A stretch of 64,000 bases of DNA from Henricia sp. BOLD:AAB3569 (Eukaryota > Echinodermata > Asteroidea > Spinulosida > Echinasteridae): the NCBI GenBank assembly GCA_037783545.1, contig JBBELK010000454.1, forward strand, positions 620,001-684,000, given 5' to 3'. The notes beneath the pieces are model-generated. The model was given only the letters and a program-made list of their open reading frames with translations. It was not told the DNA's origin and ran no database searches. The stretch's first letter is position 1. Every line of letters begins with the position of its first letter. Positions 11,144 through 22,858 of the stretch are shown here, in pieces. The position numbers and the translations under genes were made by a program.

Positions 11144-12570
11144 GAAATTTCTAGTAATGTTTTCTCTCCCTTTAGTCGGAAAAGCCTTCCGCAATGGCGC
11201 CGCTAAAACAAAACGTTTTTTTCCCAGCACTTAACTTTGTCTCCAATCTTGACTCCATTGTATTTACTTTAATTGGCTAAAGGTGCAATTACCACTAATT
11301 TTGTGTTATGCTGGAAATTAACACATTTGTGTTATAAAACCTTGCCGTTTGGGTGATAGGCCTATTTCCCCTTAAATACATTGATCCCCTTGCATCGCCC
11401 CCACCCCCAATCCCTTCTTCCTTTTTCTATAATTGTCAATGTACATGCTATTGCTATGGGTGGCCAATAGCAGCAGCAGCCCTTAGAATTGAGAAATAGC
11501 ATAGCAACAACCATATAGTTCCACAGCCAAAGCCAGTAATTTCGAGGCAGATTGGTTTAAATTTTAAATATACAATTAACCAAAGCTGTTAATTGGTTCA
11601 TTCGATTGCAACGTCACAGACGTGTTTCTGTTCGTGGTCGCAAAAACACAGCCCAGTTAATATAATAAACGATGCACATTAATAAAACAGCAACTTGATC
11701 TGTATGTCCATGGAGGTAGGTATGTCTTGCACGCAACATTCGTCCTTGGCATTGGCTGACATTTGAGTGATGAACCATGTTGCGAAAACGTAGCATTCTC
11801 CGCTGATAATACAAATTCCACAACCATAAAGAAGCAATTAGCTGTGACGAAATACGCAGGTGTGCTTCCGCGGATCTGCTTCACGAATGAATGAAGTCAT
11901 GTGACATCCGTGACATTATCTGAAGAAAAAATACATGTAACTTGATATTTTTGTCTCATAATAGCCATGTCCTAAAAAAAACATTACTTTTTAATCATAC
12001 TTAGTTTAGTTAGTCTTTAAAGTGCTACATTCTGAATTATTTGGTTAATCAAGCAATCGTACATTCACCGTACAGTCGTGGTTGTTTTTACTAGCTGGGT
12101 ATATTAAGTACCACGAAACTTTGACAGTGCCTTTTCATAAGTTTGCGTTTTTTGGATCATGGGGGGCTGGGGGATTATTATACGACACAGATTTTAATCA
12201 TCGTCGAAGAAAGAACTTCAAAATACAAGCACCAATTTTATTTCAAAATGAGGAATCATAATTTAAAATCAACCTAAACTACCGATTAGTTTTCAGTGCT
12301 GGTGATGCCAGACAAGCATTCCTGCACGAAGATACACACTGACATGTGATTGGCCACAAGGGATGTGACGTCACACCGTGCCTACATGCAGAAATGCTAA
12401 CCGTTCATCCATTGAAGCTGGGGCACAAGACTGATGGAAGAAAGCCATAAGTCAAGTATTCCCCCATCTGCCTCTCTGCTGTCAAGGCTTTGCAGACTGA
12501 AGAAACAAGAAGGGTTTGTCTAGCGAGGCGGCATTTTCATATCTCCGTCAGTAGACCCCGCGGGAGGGCT
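11144..12570. other. Upstream region of the small heat-shock gene
   Basis: Holds one solo MITE terminus (11614-11652). The rest has no recognisable element. Regulatory DNA for the divergent TIA1 and heat-shock genes would be expected in 10.5-12.9 kb. Confidence 0.4.
11614..11652. mobile_element. Solo terminus of the GGTTTTTGCGACC element
   Basis: CGTCACAGACGTGTTTCTGT followed by TCGTGGTCGCAAAAACACAGCCC matches the right arm of the element at 19993-20158. No left arm is seen. Confidence 0.5.
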
Positions 12571-12612
12571 GATATAACGAAGAAACACTAGAAAGGAGAG
12601 AGGTTTCCAGAA
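12571..12612 (+). promoter_or_regulatory. Possible core promoter of the small heat-shock gene
   Basis: GATATAAC at 12571-12578 resembles a TATA box. A TTCnnGAA heat-shock-element half-pair (TTCCAGAA) lies at 12605-12612, and further GAA triplets lie between them. Both are 320-360 bases upstream of the ATG. Single short matches like these occur by chance, so this is only a suggestion. Confidence 0.2.
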
Positions 12613-12932
12613 GACTGAGAACACGACGCTCGGTGATCGGCTGCGGGAGCACATACCGTGGAGGCTGGTGTTGGGTTACTGTGTGGCGTTGGTGGACTGT
12701 AACTAGCTGCATACCTCATTCATTCCACATTTACTGCCAGCTCGTCTCAACAGAAGCATCAGCACTGTCAACCAACGCCCTGAATACACGCTGGTCTATG
12801 AGGAAATGTCTTGTGTTAACAACGTGCTACACAGTGCTAAAAGCTGTATACTTATACACAAAGTTAATCTCCCAGACTGGCGTTGGATTTCTGAAAACTG
12901 ATTTCTAACTCGGGAATACTCTAGCAGCAGGA

Positions 12933-13721
12933 ATGAACATCGAGATCAAGATCCCGTTGAGCCACCCCCGTGTGGAGTACAGCATCACGGGAGGTGACGG
13001 GGGATCCGCTCCCATCGTCGTCTCGTCTGGCGTACCTGCCGCGTCTAAGCCTTCGATCACCCGGTATGTTTACAGCACCGGGAGCCCCCAACAGACCACA
13101 GTGGAATCGGCCACAATGCGGACTTCATCAGGCCGGAAGGTAGAAGTTAATGTCCAGCCTTCCATCCAGACCAAACCCACGTTGTACCAGGGCTACTACG
13201 TGACCTCTCCCCAACCGACCACCGTCAACTCCCCTACCGAGTCGTTCTCTTCGTCTTCCCAGCCGAGTTTCACCACCAAGATCATGAGTCCGCCCCAGCC
13301 GGTGGAACCACCGGAGCCCGCTCGCCAGAGCAGCCGAGTAGAATGCGACGAACACCGGTTCGTGGTCACCCTGGATGTCAGCCAGTATCGTCCCGAGGAC
13401 GTGGAGGTCAAAGTGAAAGATAACAAGCTGACAGTGCACGCCGAGCAGCGAGAAGGGAACACGACCACAGGGTTCGTTCAGAGGGAGTACTTCCGCCAAT
13501 ACACGCTGCCGGACGATGTGGACATCGGACTGGTCAAATGTTATCTGTCTGAGAAGAAGATCTTGACCGTGGAGATCCCTCGGGTGTCTTTGACTGACAA
13601 CAGGGAGCGGCAGATACCGATCATGATGATTGATGGAAACAGGCAATCTACGGGAGGAGGGAAACGTGCCTACTTCGTGGAAGAAATGAATACCAGCGAT
13701 GCAGATTCGTTTAAGAAATAA
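12933..13721 (+). CDS. Small heat-shock protein (alpha-crystallin/HSP20 family), intronless
   Basis: The protein is 262 residues. Small heat-shock proteins are ATP-independent holdases that form cytosolic oligomers and bind unfolding clients. The alpha-crystallin domain spans about residues 134-217: VECDEHRFVVTLDVSQYRPEDVEVKV, broken here as strands b2-b4, then LTVHAEQRE and the EYFRQYTLPDDVD block, closing with KKILTVEIP. The C-terminal I-x-I anchoring motif is IPI at 228-230. The N-terminal 130 residues are unusually long, Ser/Thr/Pro-rich and low-complexity, and the C-terminal tail is also longer than typical. The start is the first ATG of the open frame, with stops upstream. There is no intron, as is common for heat-inducible genes. 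An AATAAA overlaps the stop codon at 13717-13722, too close to serve this mRNA alone. The orthologous HSPB member cannot be named. Confidence 0.93.
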   Translation: MNIEIKIPLSHPRVEYSITGGDGGSAPIVVSSGVPAASKPSITRYVYSTGSPQQTTVESATMRTSSGRKVEVNVQPSIQTKPTLYQGYYVTSPQPTTVNSPTESFSSSSQPSFTTKIMSPPQPVEPPEPARQSSRVECDEHRFVVTLDVSQYRPEDVEVKVKDNKLTVHAEQREGNTTTGFVQREYFRQYTLPDDVDIGLVKCYLSEKKILTVEIPRVSLTDNRERQIPIMMIDGNRQSTGGGKRAYFVEEMNTSDADSFKK

Positions 13722-13894
13722 AACGGTATTATCTGGAGACCAGCTTCACCGACAAAAGGTGTCACGGTTGTAAGCATGTAATGTTGTAGTTTTAGCATAC
13801 ATAAAACACCTTTGAGTGCGGACTTCGATATTACTAAATGCAATTGTGCTCCAATAGATTACTAAAGTAAAAACATCACATTTTGTGCGTTGCC

Positions 13895-14022
13895 AAAGTA
13901 TGGGTCTACACTAAAACCAGTGAACTGTTTCCCTTTACGCTTTACCAATAGACGTCTCAGATTACCAGCGAATGTTTAGACCCATTAACCTGGTAACTGA
14001 CGTCACACTTTAGTAGTCTATT
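13895..14022. mobile_element. Diverged relative of the TAATAGACTGCCGAAG element
   Basis: GGGTCTACACTAAAACCAGTGAACTGT and, later, TTTAGACCCATTAACCTGGTAAC with a TAGTAGTCTATTAT end follow the block order of 22690-22858. An inner inverted GATTACCAG / CTGGTAAC is visible. Confidence 0.4.
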
Positions 14023-14856
14023 ATACATGTACTTAAAATGCGATCTTACTTCTATTCATATCATCTTGTTTCTTAACACATATGGCAACACTATACCCGC
14101 ACTAGATCCGGGCAGTACATTGCATGCATGGGCTTATACTGGATAGGCAAGCGCATGCATGTTCCATCCATCGTTCCCGAGATCTACGCATTGTCCTTGT
14201 CACCACGCCCAACATTTATAAGAACTAAAATCGCGTTACCTTACTTTCAACAAACTATGATAGATTATATACATACAAATAATGCAAGATCTAGCCACCA
14301 CCCATAATGACCGACAGAAAGAGTTCATTGCACGATAATTTCGCAAATTTTTACAATAAAATCTTTTTACTTTCGTACTTTCTCGCAAATGACCTTATCT
14401 AGGCCCTACACTAAATCAAAGTTCAATCGTGTCCCCTAAATCACTTTGATGTAATTTCGCCATTATTAGTGCATGCACTTCGATCCTGTATATCAGGACC
14501 TCAACCTTTCCCTAAACAGTCTGCCTTACTTCAACCCGTTTGATGTGAACATAAAACCTGAGCTAAAAATACCTCGCTGTCATACCACCAACCCGGAATG
14601 GAATGGAATGCTATGTAGCCAACCCAGCTACTTTAGCACGCACCCCATGCATGCATATTGGGCGTCCCGTTTGTTTGATTGCCGCCAAATCTGTAATAAT
14701 AACCCTGTAAAAGCGTTCATTAGGAAACTGAAATTGGAACCTCAAATTACTCGTAGCTGGAATGTATAGCGGGTTTTCTCACGGCATATGTAAACTAACG
14801 CCAGTTAGGCCTATATTTTTATTCGATGATAAAGCGCGAATCATGGTTAGGTATAC

Positions 14857-15207
14857 TCTGGCCGAGTGGTTTGGGTCACAGACTCGCAATCACGGGTGAA
14901 ATCTGGGGTTGCGGGTTCGAAACTCGCCCCGGCTGGGGTACCTGTGTGCCCTTGAGCAAGCCACTTAATCACACTTACTCCATCCTTCGGAAGGGATGTA
15001 AACCCGTTGGTCCAGTGTGTTAGGTAACAATAACGCACTTTTAAAGATCCCAGACTCATTCTTTTGTGACGAGCAAGGGGATTCCCCGGTGCATGTCTCT
15101 GGCCATTTCTAATTCTTCATGGGTTTCCTCACGCTTGCGGCACTTTTGAGGAATCCTATGGTATGGATACCAGAAAGAAATAATAATAATAATAATAATA
15201 ATAATGA
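14857..15207 (+). mobile_element. SINE family A (copy 2, full length)
   Basis: The head has box-A-like TGGCCGAGTGGTTTGGG and box-B-like GGTTCGAAACTC, resembling a Ser/Leu-type tRNA. It continues with TGCCCTTGAGCAAGCCACTT, CATCCTTCGGAAGGGATG and GGGGATTCCCCGGTG, and ends in a (TAA)n tail at 15179-15206. Confidence 0.87.
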
Positions 15208-15782
15208 TGAGCTTGCACATTTATATTAAAACAATTCAATTATTATTTTCTTCTGAAAAGATGCCATTTCGAGTTGAGGAATTCCAAAGTTCAGTTCGTA
15301 CCATGACTATTTTTACCTTCAGCATTTTTCCTTGATAACTCGTTTAGTAACTTCTAAACCATTTCAACTGATAGAATAGGACTTTAAATGAATTTTTTAA
15401 AGCAAATAGTACGGAAAGATGCTCGAATTTGTGCAACGCGAGATATCACCAAGTTAATTTAAATAATTATTCTTACTTTAGGCAATGTGTGACAATGCAA
15501 TGTCACCTTTCCTGTTGTTATTGATGTTTATAATTGTAAACGAACGGGGAAATATTGATCCGTGCATAAAGTTGATAATTTTCTTGTAGCATGCAAAGAA
15601 CGGTTATTGCTGTTTGTAGTCGATGCACTCTGCATGAGAAAATGTATAATGAATATGTAAATATATGTTAATATCACGATCTTAATTTAAATGTAGATAT
15701 AATTGTGATTACTATTTATATTAAGGAAGTTGTATTTCGTATTTTCCCTGTCCCGCCATTTTTTTCCCCGAACGACAGATTC

Positions 15783-15968
15783 GTATAAGTCTGTGCGCAC
15801 GGATTACTAAATCATTTTTACGAACCGCTGTAATTGCACAAAGTGCTACACCGTGCGGACGAATTAATGAACCGTGCAACCAAAACTGTGCACGATTTAC
15901 CATACCGTGCACACGGTTTACCGCAACGTGCACACGAATTCGTACAACGTGCGCACGAAGTAGTAAAC
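15783..15968 (+). repeat. Degenerate minisatellite rich in CGTGCRCACG
   Basis: Six to seven imperfect units of about 24 bases contain ACCGTGCACACGRATT-type cores (CCGTGCGGACGAATTAATGA, ACGTGCACACGAATTCGTAC). Intergenic. Confidence 0.7.
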
Positions 15969-16251
15969 TGTTAGATTGGTTCCCGATCCCATTGCTTATT
16001 ATCGCTTATTGCGAATATATAGGGATCGGTAAAGGCAGCCATGGTCACGTGGTTATTATTATTAATTGTTTCAGTACGTGCGCATATTTTGCATTGACAT
16101 TTGTAACCCGGCCGTGCGTGTCGAACATATCCAAATGTAAATAAAGTACATTGCCTAAAGCAAAGGGCTTCGCCAATTTTAAAATATAAAACACACAATG
16201 CGCACGCACAAAGACGACCAATTACAGATCAAGATGAAGGGCCCTTTACCT

Positions 16252-16394
16252 GGGCTGCGTTCCAAACACGCGAACGTTGGCAACGTTCGCCACTGGTTAC
16301 AATGCTTTTGTGCACTCGTCTATGGAAAGCCGGGCACCGGTTGTTGGCGAACGATGAAAACGTTTACAATATTCGCGTGTTTGGAACGCAGCCC
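16252..16394. mobile_element. Palindromic MITE GGGCTGCGTTCCAAACACGC
   Basis: The ends GGGCTGCGTTCCAAACACGC and GCGTGTTTGGAACGCAGCCC are perfect inverted repeats. The inner GCGAACGTTGGCAACGTTCGC is itself palindromic. Intergenic. Confidence 0.82.
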
Positions 16395-16680
16395 TGTCCT
16401 ATATATATTCTCCTATGTGGAATATGTGGACGGGAACCAGTCTAGTAACCTGTGCGCAAGAATTTTCATTTGCATAAAAGTAATTTAGCCGTCATGCACC
16501 TTTCATAAACGAGGCGTTTGGCTTCGATCAATCCGGCGATAATTACCCATTTACATTTTCCTTCGCCTGTTTTAGAGGTCACTATAGACGTAATAAATCA
16601 TTAGGATACTTGTTCTATGACAAACATTCATTCCACAAATAGCGGAATGTTAACTGATGGTTCCTGCTCTTCCGCCAATT

Positions 16681-16704
16681 GAGTTCATCATTTATGATGA
16701 ACTC
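16681..16704. repeat. Short palindrome GAGTTCATCA/TGATGAACTC
   Basis: Two 10-base arms and a TTTA loop, followed by a third copy of GAGTTCATCA. Intergenic. Confidence 0.7.
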
Positions 16705-19017
16705 ATTGAGTTCATCAGTGCTAAAATTGGCACGGAGCCTCACGTTCCACTCCTAAAAGTTTCAAGACAATCTCGTAAAACGTAAAGCAAAGTTTCGAGT
16801 ATAAAGCGTTGTAAGGAAATTTGTTTAAGCGGGTTTTAGAACTATTATGAAACGCCCTTTTTTATAGCGCGCCCCTAAATCAGAAAATGTGTGCTTGGGA
16901 ACTGTTTAAATACTGGACCCTCTTATGCTTGTAAAGTTTCGAATGTATAGTTGTTCATAATTAAATATGTTAATTTAAAAATTTAAGTCAATTTTGGTAC
17001 TGTTGTTGTCATTATGTTGTTGCGTGGATTTTGCACTGTCAGCAGTTACATGTATTTAAAGTTAGGCCTACATAAACATTTGCAAACTTTCGAAAATGTA
17101 ATGGCGTTAATAATGTGCGTGGGAGATTTCAAACAAGTCATTCAGTTATCTCGTCACATGCCAGAAATAATCTGAAAATGACGTCATATTTACATGTGAC
17201 GTCATGCCATAACAACGTGAGTGTGACGTCAGCAGGAGTATGCGTCGAGGAATGCGCAGTTCATGCTGTGGCGTTATGGGATCAATTTCGGTGCCGCTCA
17301 ATAACCGAGACCGTTTGTAATTCCGACATCACAGGCGTCTTTGGAATTCATACTCATAATCCTTCTTTCTTCTTCTTCCAACAAGGTGGATTCCAAGATG
17401 GCGAAAAGAAAAATAATCGAATCCCCAAATAATAAGCAAAAAATTCCCAAAAAATTATAGCCTATAGAGCACATCAATCACCATCAGTTTTCAAACAAAA
17501 CTTTCTCTCACGTGCAATTTAAGGACATAACTTTAAAAATCGTTGATGACGTTCTAAGATGTGGCCTTGGCCGCAATGTTTGATAAGTTGTGAACAACAG
17601 TTTAAAGGAAATGTCGACCATAGGTAAAATTCTGTAAATGACTATTGTGACCTTTGTGAAGCTATCTGTGCCACGGGATAAAAGAGCAACTAAAACCATG
17701 CGGGAAAATCATCAACTAAACGATTGCAACAGTCCGTCGTAATGCCGGTCTCTCGCCACTCGAACACGGCTGGTGTGAAAGACGATTTTGTCTGGAACGG
17801 CAAAGAACACTTCTTCAGCAAACAGAATCACTACCACCCCCGACATTTTAAAGATTATATTGTGACAATAAATGCATACTGGTGAGCTCTTCCGGTCGCA
17901 ATACACAGGCAATTACTTTCCCAGTCTCACTATAAGTCGACGGGTTTCTTTCAAATCGTCTACGCCACTTCCTTGATCGCCAAACGGATTGTCAAATGTC
18001 GTTAAGTTTGCATCTTAGAATATGCATGCTTTCGCGGTGAAATTCTTGAAATGTCTGGCTTCTACAAGCCTTCACGAGTCACATAAGCCGTGGGCAGACA
18101 TATCGGAATATAAAATGATGGTCATTAGGAGGTATTTAGCCGATGTTTTGGCGTCTTTGGCAGAAGGGGGTAGCCATGTGGTTCCCATAACAAGAGCGTG
18201 CACTTGGACCGATCTGTTCATAAATGTCAAATATTTACGAGCATAACAGCAAGAGCGACAAATGCCTATATACTTGAGCAATGTTCCATAGCAGAGATAC
18301 CCTCCGCGCTATTTATATCATTAAAAGAAGATGTGGAGTGGTTGGCACGTCCAATTAAAATCTTTCTTTCGGCATTTACTTCCAAGACTACCTCTTTTGT
18401 CAAAAATTACGCAGTAAAACTTGCATCTTTCTCAGTAAAATTACTTTATAACCAACCTTTCTTTAATTCTGCATGTGTCTTTTGTCTTTTTTTTAAAAAG
18501 CAATCATGCAAGGCCCTTGAAATACAGAATTAGTTGTAACACATTTTTTTTTTTTTAATGACAGCAAAAGTTAGCCATGCATTTCGGCGTGTATGTCCTA
18601 GCTGTACTGTCCTTGTTCACGAACTACAAAGATATCCGAGATGATCCGATCACAAGCTCTCGGAATGCACATTGCACGAAAAATACAAGCCGACTAATAT
18701 AAGGAATGTTTTGTGTTCAACATCATAACTTGCACAGCTGAATAAAAAAACTTAGCTGGTCTACGCTGTGACACGAATGACCAAATATGGTATTGGTTTC
18801 TCCGTTCTATACGGTGACAGTGCGTAAAATAAATCACATCATTTTCAAATTAATAATTTGGGACAGACGGATGTAATTTTCGCATATCTGTGCTGCAGAT
18901 AGTGATGTGGCATAGATTTGGTTGAGATCGATAGAAATTTCAGTGGAAAAGCCAATATACATTTTACTTTGTAAATAGCAAAATGCAAAAGTACCAAAAC
19001 ACTATGAAAACAATTTT

Positions 19018-19052
19018 TTTGGGGGTGGGGGTGGGGGTGGGGGGAGGGAGGA
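19018..19052 (+). repeat. G-tract with GGGGGT repeats, potential G-quadruplex
   Basis: Four G runs of five or more separated by single T (GGGGGTGGGGGTGGGGGTGG), then GGGAGGGAGG. It satisfies the canonical quadruplex pattern. Intergenic. Confidence 0.85.
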
Positions 19053-19992
19053 GGTGCTGACGTTTGGGTCACGCAGTCACCGTATATATTTAGTGGTTTG
19101 TACATCTTGAGGGTAAATAACATCAATTTTATGATACAGGCTGAAATCATTGATTCACACTCAACCGTCATCATTCGTCTATACTTACTTATTGATAAAT
19201 TTATGGACAAAATGTGAAAGAAAATCAACTTCAAGATTCCTTCATCGTTCTGAATCATCCATGAATTCACAAATGTGACTTTAAGACAACCAGTGGGGTG
19301 TTTATTTGTACAAATTTGACATTTTCACCTGCGAATGTCTAGCACGCTACCAACACTACGCTGTCGACCGGGTTTGCCATTTGACGACCGCCGTAGCTAA
19401 TTAGTATGAGTCGGGGAGAATGTTGGCGAGCTGCCCGCTCCCTGCGAATTCCGCACCGGTCTGAAAACAAATCCGCGATGACATTCTGGGATGAAATATG
19501 GAACTCTTTGCCTCCAGACAAATACCGTCCGAGTTTCTACTTTTCACTTGTTTTTCAATCTGTCTGATTTAGGTGAAATTATTATTTGCATGCCATCGCA
19601 CACAAAAAAGTTTTCCAATAACGTAATATTTTGCTGTAACTTTAATTAAAATGAATTTCCCATAATTTCACAAAGTATATTCGGGTAATTCGTTGTTCAG
19701 TAAAAATCACTGATCTCTAAACAATGGGCAAAGGTACGACAGAAGATGGCTATGCGAGAATTGAAACAACGCGTCTGCCATCTTGCTCCAGAAGAGACAA
19801 TGATTTGCCTATAGACTGGTCTGCGGTCCACAAGACCGCTTGTGTTCCCGGCCCGTTCCTCTTTATCAACATCTGTGAAGGACATTCGCAATGCATTGTA
19901 TTGCAGTACACCGTATTTTGCGTGTAGCATGATGCTATCTATAATCTAGAAGAAAATATGTTTCCTGTGGATGTTCGGTACGTTTTGTCTCT

Positions 19993-20158
19993 ACCTGGAC
20001 CGGGTTTTTGCGACCAGAACCAGAATCGTGTTTCTGACGTAACTATAGGTTCAACCAATGGACGGTTTCGGTTGCCGTCGACAAAAGATGGCCATTGGTT
20101 GAATCTGTAGTTACGTCACAAACATCGTTCTGGTTGTGGTCGCAAAAACAGGCCCCTG
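19993..20158. mobile_element. Palindromic MITE GGTTTTTGCGACCAGAACC
   Basis: The inverted ends are GTTTTTGCGACCAGAACCAG and TTCTGGTTGTGGTCGCAAAAAC, with inner inverted CAACCAATGGAC / GGCCATTGGTTG. A half element (GTTTCTGTTCGTGGTCGCAAAAAC) lies at 11614-11652. Confidence 0.78.
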
Positions 20159-21059
20159 GGAAGTGCACACGGTAATAAACCGCGGCTTCTAAGTTGTGTC
20201 CGAGCTTTACGCCGCAAGTTCGCATGGAAGTGGTACTCAGCAGCCATTTTACCTTTCTAAAAATGTCATTATTTCAACATCGAGTGGGCGGCGTATTGGC
20301 GTCGGATGATGCCCTACCATCCAAGTCGATGTTTGTCCAGGCGTCGGCTGATGTTCCATCCCGGTGATAGCTAAACTGTCTGTCAAAGCAGAAAGAAGAT
20401 TGTTTCTTAACCTGATAGTTTTGACAAGCAAGGTCGTTGACATCTCGGCCGAGGAAATGCCAAAGACACGAAAGGAGCTCGATAGATTACTTCTTATTAA
20501 ATTCACCCCTGGCCCTTCGTAATTTTATCCTAATGATATCATCCACGTTTTCAACTAACTGACACCGGGAAGACACACAAAAAAATTCAGAAAGCCAGGA
20601 CTGGTGCAAATTTAGAGGGCAAATTTGAAAGGCCATTGAAACCTTTGATGAATTACTGCAACAACGGCACCACTCATCTAAAGAAGAATTGCAAAAGGGT
20701 AGGGAAACAGTTCAGTGATTTTTTAGAGAAAAGTCATTGACTAGCTGTAGGGAGCTAACAAAAGATGACGTATTCACTTCAGCTGTTTATATCAGGCCTA
20801 TTTCGCAGCATTATGAAATCAAAAATCAATGAGTGTAATATATTAACCTTTTCGGATGCCCGACCTGTATTTAATTTCAACATGGCACCCAATCAGACAT
20901 AACAATGTTAATTAATGTATTGTTGCCTGTTTACATTTCAACTCAAAGTATATCGTTACATTTACATGTATTTATTTATACATGTATTCCGATTTCCAAA
21001 CATATACTTTTAATATAAACATTCATATAAAAATTGTTATTAAGGAAGTTATCGTAAGT
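20159..21059. other. Intergenic stretch upstream of tRNA-Cys
   Basis: Nothing recognised. CpG-bearing up to 20510, then AT-rich up to the tRNA. Confidence 0.4.
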
Positions 21060-21131
21060 GGGGGTATAGCTCAGTGGTAGAGCATTCGACTGCAGATCGA
21101 GAGGTCCCCGGTTCAAATCCGGGTGCCCCCT
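21060..21131 (+). tRNA. tRNA-Cys (anticodon GCA)
   Basis: The 72-base sequence folds as a full cloverleaf. The acceptor stem pairs GGGGG with CCCCC plus discriminator T. The D arm holds box A (TAGCTCAGTGGTAGAG), the anticodon loop carries GCA at 21092-21094, and the T arm holds an exact box B (GGTTCAAATCC). The sequence is nearly the same as vertebrate tRNA-Cys. There is no intron and no encoded CCA. A T5 run at 21144-21148, 12 bases downstream, is a plausible RNA polymerase III terminator. All other tRNA-like sequences in this window are SINE-derived; this is the only one that looks functional. Confidence 0.95.
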
Positions 21132-21529
21132 GTAGGACAGATATTTTTCCACAATTTTTTGTTTTTTTTAGTCCCAAAGTAACAGAAGAACCACCCTTTT
21201 GCAACACAGCCTCTTTAACACTCTCCTCTATACTTGATTGTTATAATACTAATACGCTTAGCAGAGTAGAAATATACGCTGAAACCTCAGGATGCAGAAG
21301 AACGCGAACAATTGTCTTTAAATTCGATTTTACCAGAATTACCTAAAATCTGGATGATTCGTGCAATTTCCCTGCCAATTTCGAATATTGGACGGGAGCT
21401 CTCGGAAATTTCATCTTCCATTTAGATCATAAGTAAAAACCTCGTCGGAATCAAGCAAGTTCCTTCAAAGCTATACTTCGCCATCGTGTCCAAATGTTTA
21501 AAATATAGTTTAAATGTTTAAAATAAAGT

Positions 21530-21677
21530 ATAGACCGTATCGAATAGCCGCCATTTCGTGGGTCACCTTTTGTTACTTAAACCGTTCAACAACGGAAGCA
21601 CAATATGTGCAACCATGCATGTCCTCAAGGAACAAAGAAACTGCCCCACGAAATGGCGGCTATTCGATACGGTCTAT
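21530..21677. mobile_element. MITE family ATAGACCGTATCGAATAGCC (copy 1)
   Basis: The 148-base element has inverted ends ATAGACCGTATCGAATAGCC and GGCTATTCGATACGGTCTAT; the centre contains GTGCAACCATGCATGTCCTC. Copies also lie at 44065-44202 and 49578-49712. Confidence 0.85.
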
Positions 21678-21962
21678 AGGGTCCAAGTTACTCGTACATG
21701 TACCCAAGGAGGAAGAAAACAAACTAGATCATCCGATCATCCCGTTATGTCGTCTCGCAAACTCGCTGACCTAAAATAGCGATGACTTCGATACAAGATG
21801 AGGCGCCAGCATTCCTGCCTCATACCTGGGCCAAGTCCGGCTTCTCAGGTCGCACCGAAACATCCGTATAAATACCTACTTGAATTTCTCGTATGACGAC
21901 TTCCTGAAATTAATCTTCCAACACCGGCATTGCATACACGACCCAGTTCCTCGTAAATCTTG

Positions 21963-22248
21963 CCTCCCAGTCCCAATGTGCGATTTTTGATTGGAATTTA
22001 CCACGATTAAGTACGATTTGTTGCTGTATAGTCTGTTAAGCGGGCCTCCCACTGTGCGATTTTTGCCACGAATTTCCTACGATTGTGTGTAGAGTCTACA
22101 GACAGTCTCTGGTAATCGTACCAATTCGTAGGAATTTCGTGGCAAAAATCGCACAGTGCATGGGAGGCCCGCTTTAATCTCTACAAATCGTATAACCCAA
22201 GCGTTGAAAATTCGCGTTTATAGTAAAAATCACACATTGGGCAGGAAG
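21963..22248. mobile_element. Outer palindromic element CCCAATGTGCGATTTTTG
   Basis: The left end CCCAATGTGCGATTTTTG and the right end AAAAATCACACATTGGG are inverted. The middle is occupied by a related but distinct palindrome at 22038-22174. Confidence 0.7.
22038..22174. mobile_element. Inner palindromic element AAGCGGGCCTCCCACTGTGC
   Basis: The 137-base near-perfect inverted repeat contains TGCGATTTTTGCCACGAATT in both arms. It sits inside a diverged member of the same sequence type, so a younger copy entered an older one. Confidence 0.82.
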
Positions 22249-22689
22249 AGTTGAAGGCGACTGAAGAGTTTTCACGGGTTATTTTAGAGCATTTGTGCCA
22301 AAACATTGGACAAAAACCAATATTGATTCTAATCCTCTTTTAAAAATAAAAACAAAACAAAACTGAGAAGACTTTTCAAGGTCACATGACTTGTCATTTA
22401 TATACTTTCCAAACATAACAATTCTACATTTTTTGGAATTGAAATTAATAATTACAAAATATTGTAAAGTATTGCTAGTATTTATAACAGAAAATACATA
22501 ATTTGCACATATTTAAAGGCCCAGTGTATTACTTGCAGATGATGTTTTAAAATAAATTTCTGGAACGGTTGCCTTATGAATGTAAAGTAACATTGTGTCA
22601 TTACAAATGATATAATGGGCCTTTAAAGGGCACCTGAACATTTTTTATTTAAATTCAACTTGAAACCCCTTTTGGGGCTAGGCGGGCCG

Positions 22690-22858
22690 TAATAGACTGC
22701 CGAAGTGAATACGTCATATTTTGTTAGTTGCCTAGGCAATGGCTCTACACTAAAAATCACTCAACTGTGTCACTGTGCTTTTGCAATGTACTTTCTGACG
22801 GCCATGATGTTTAGAGCCAATTACCATGGCAACTACGTCCCACTTCGGCTGTCTATTA
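22690..22858. mobile_element. MITE with TIR TAATAGACTGCCGAAGTG
   Basis: The ends TAATAGACTGCCGAAGTG and CACTTCGGCTGTCTATTA are inverted, with inner paired TTGCCTAGGCAATGGCTCTA / TAGAGCCAATTACCATGGCAA. A related half sits at 13895-14022 (GGTCTACACTAAAACCAGTGA ... TAGTCTATTA). Confidence 0.78.

Larger units (their letters stand above)
16395..19992. other. Intergenic stretch without recognised genes
   Basis: I checked both strands for splice-flanked domains and found none. Contains a short palindrome and the G-tract. The longest open frames (17115, 18198, 18845 reverse) are low in plausibility. Confidence 0.4.

Noticed and set aside
13128..13646. A 172-residue open frame on the minus strand
   Set aside because: It is the reverse shadow of the small heat-shock gene, GC-rich with no domain.
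14473..14769. 98-residue plus-strand open frame
   Set aside because: No domain, no promoter or polyadenylation context, and no splice support.
18028..18046. GCGGTGAAATTCTTG resembling 18S rRNA
   Set aside because: The match is only about 15 bases, with no rRNA sequence around it.
19724..19927. 67-residue open frame with a good start context (MGKGTTEDGYARIE...)
   Set aside because: No recognised family, and the only donor-like site (AAAG|GTACGA) would leave four codons. Not enough to call a gene.
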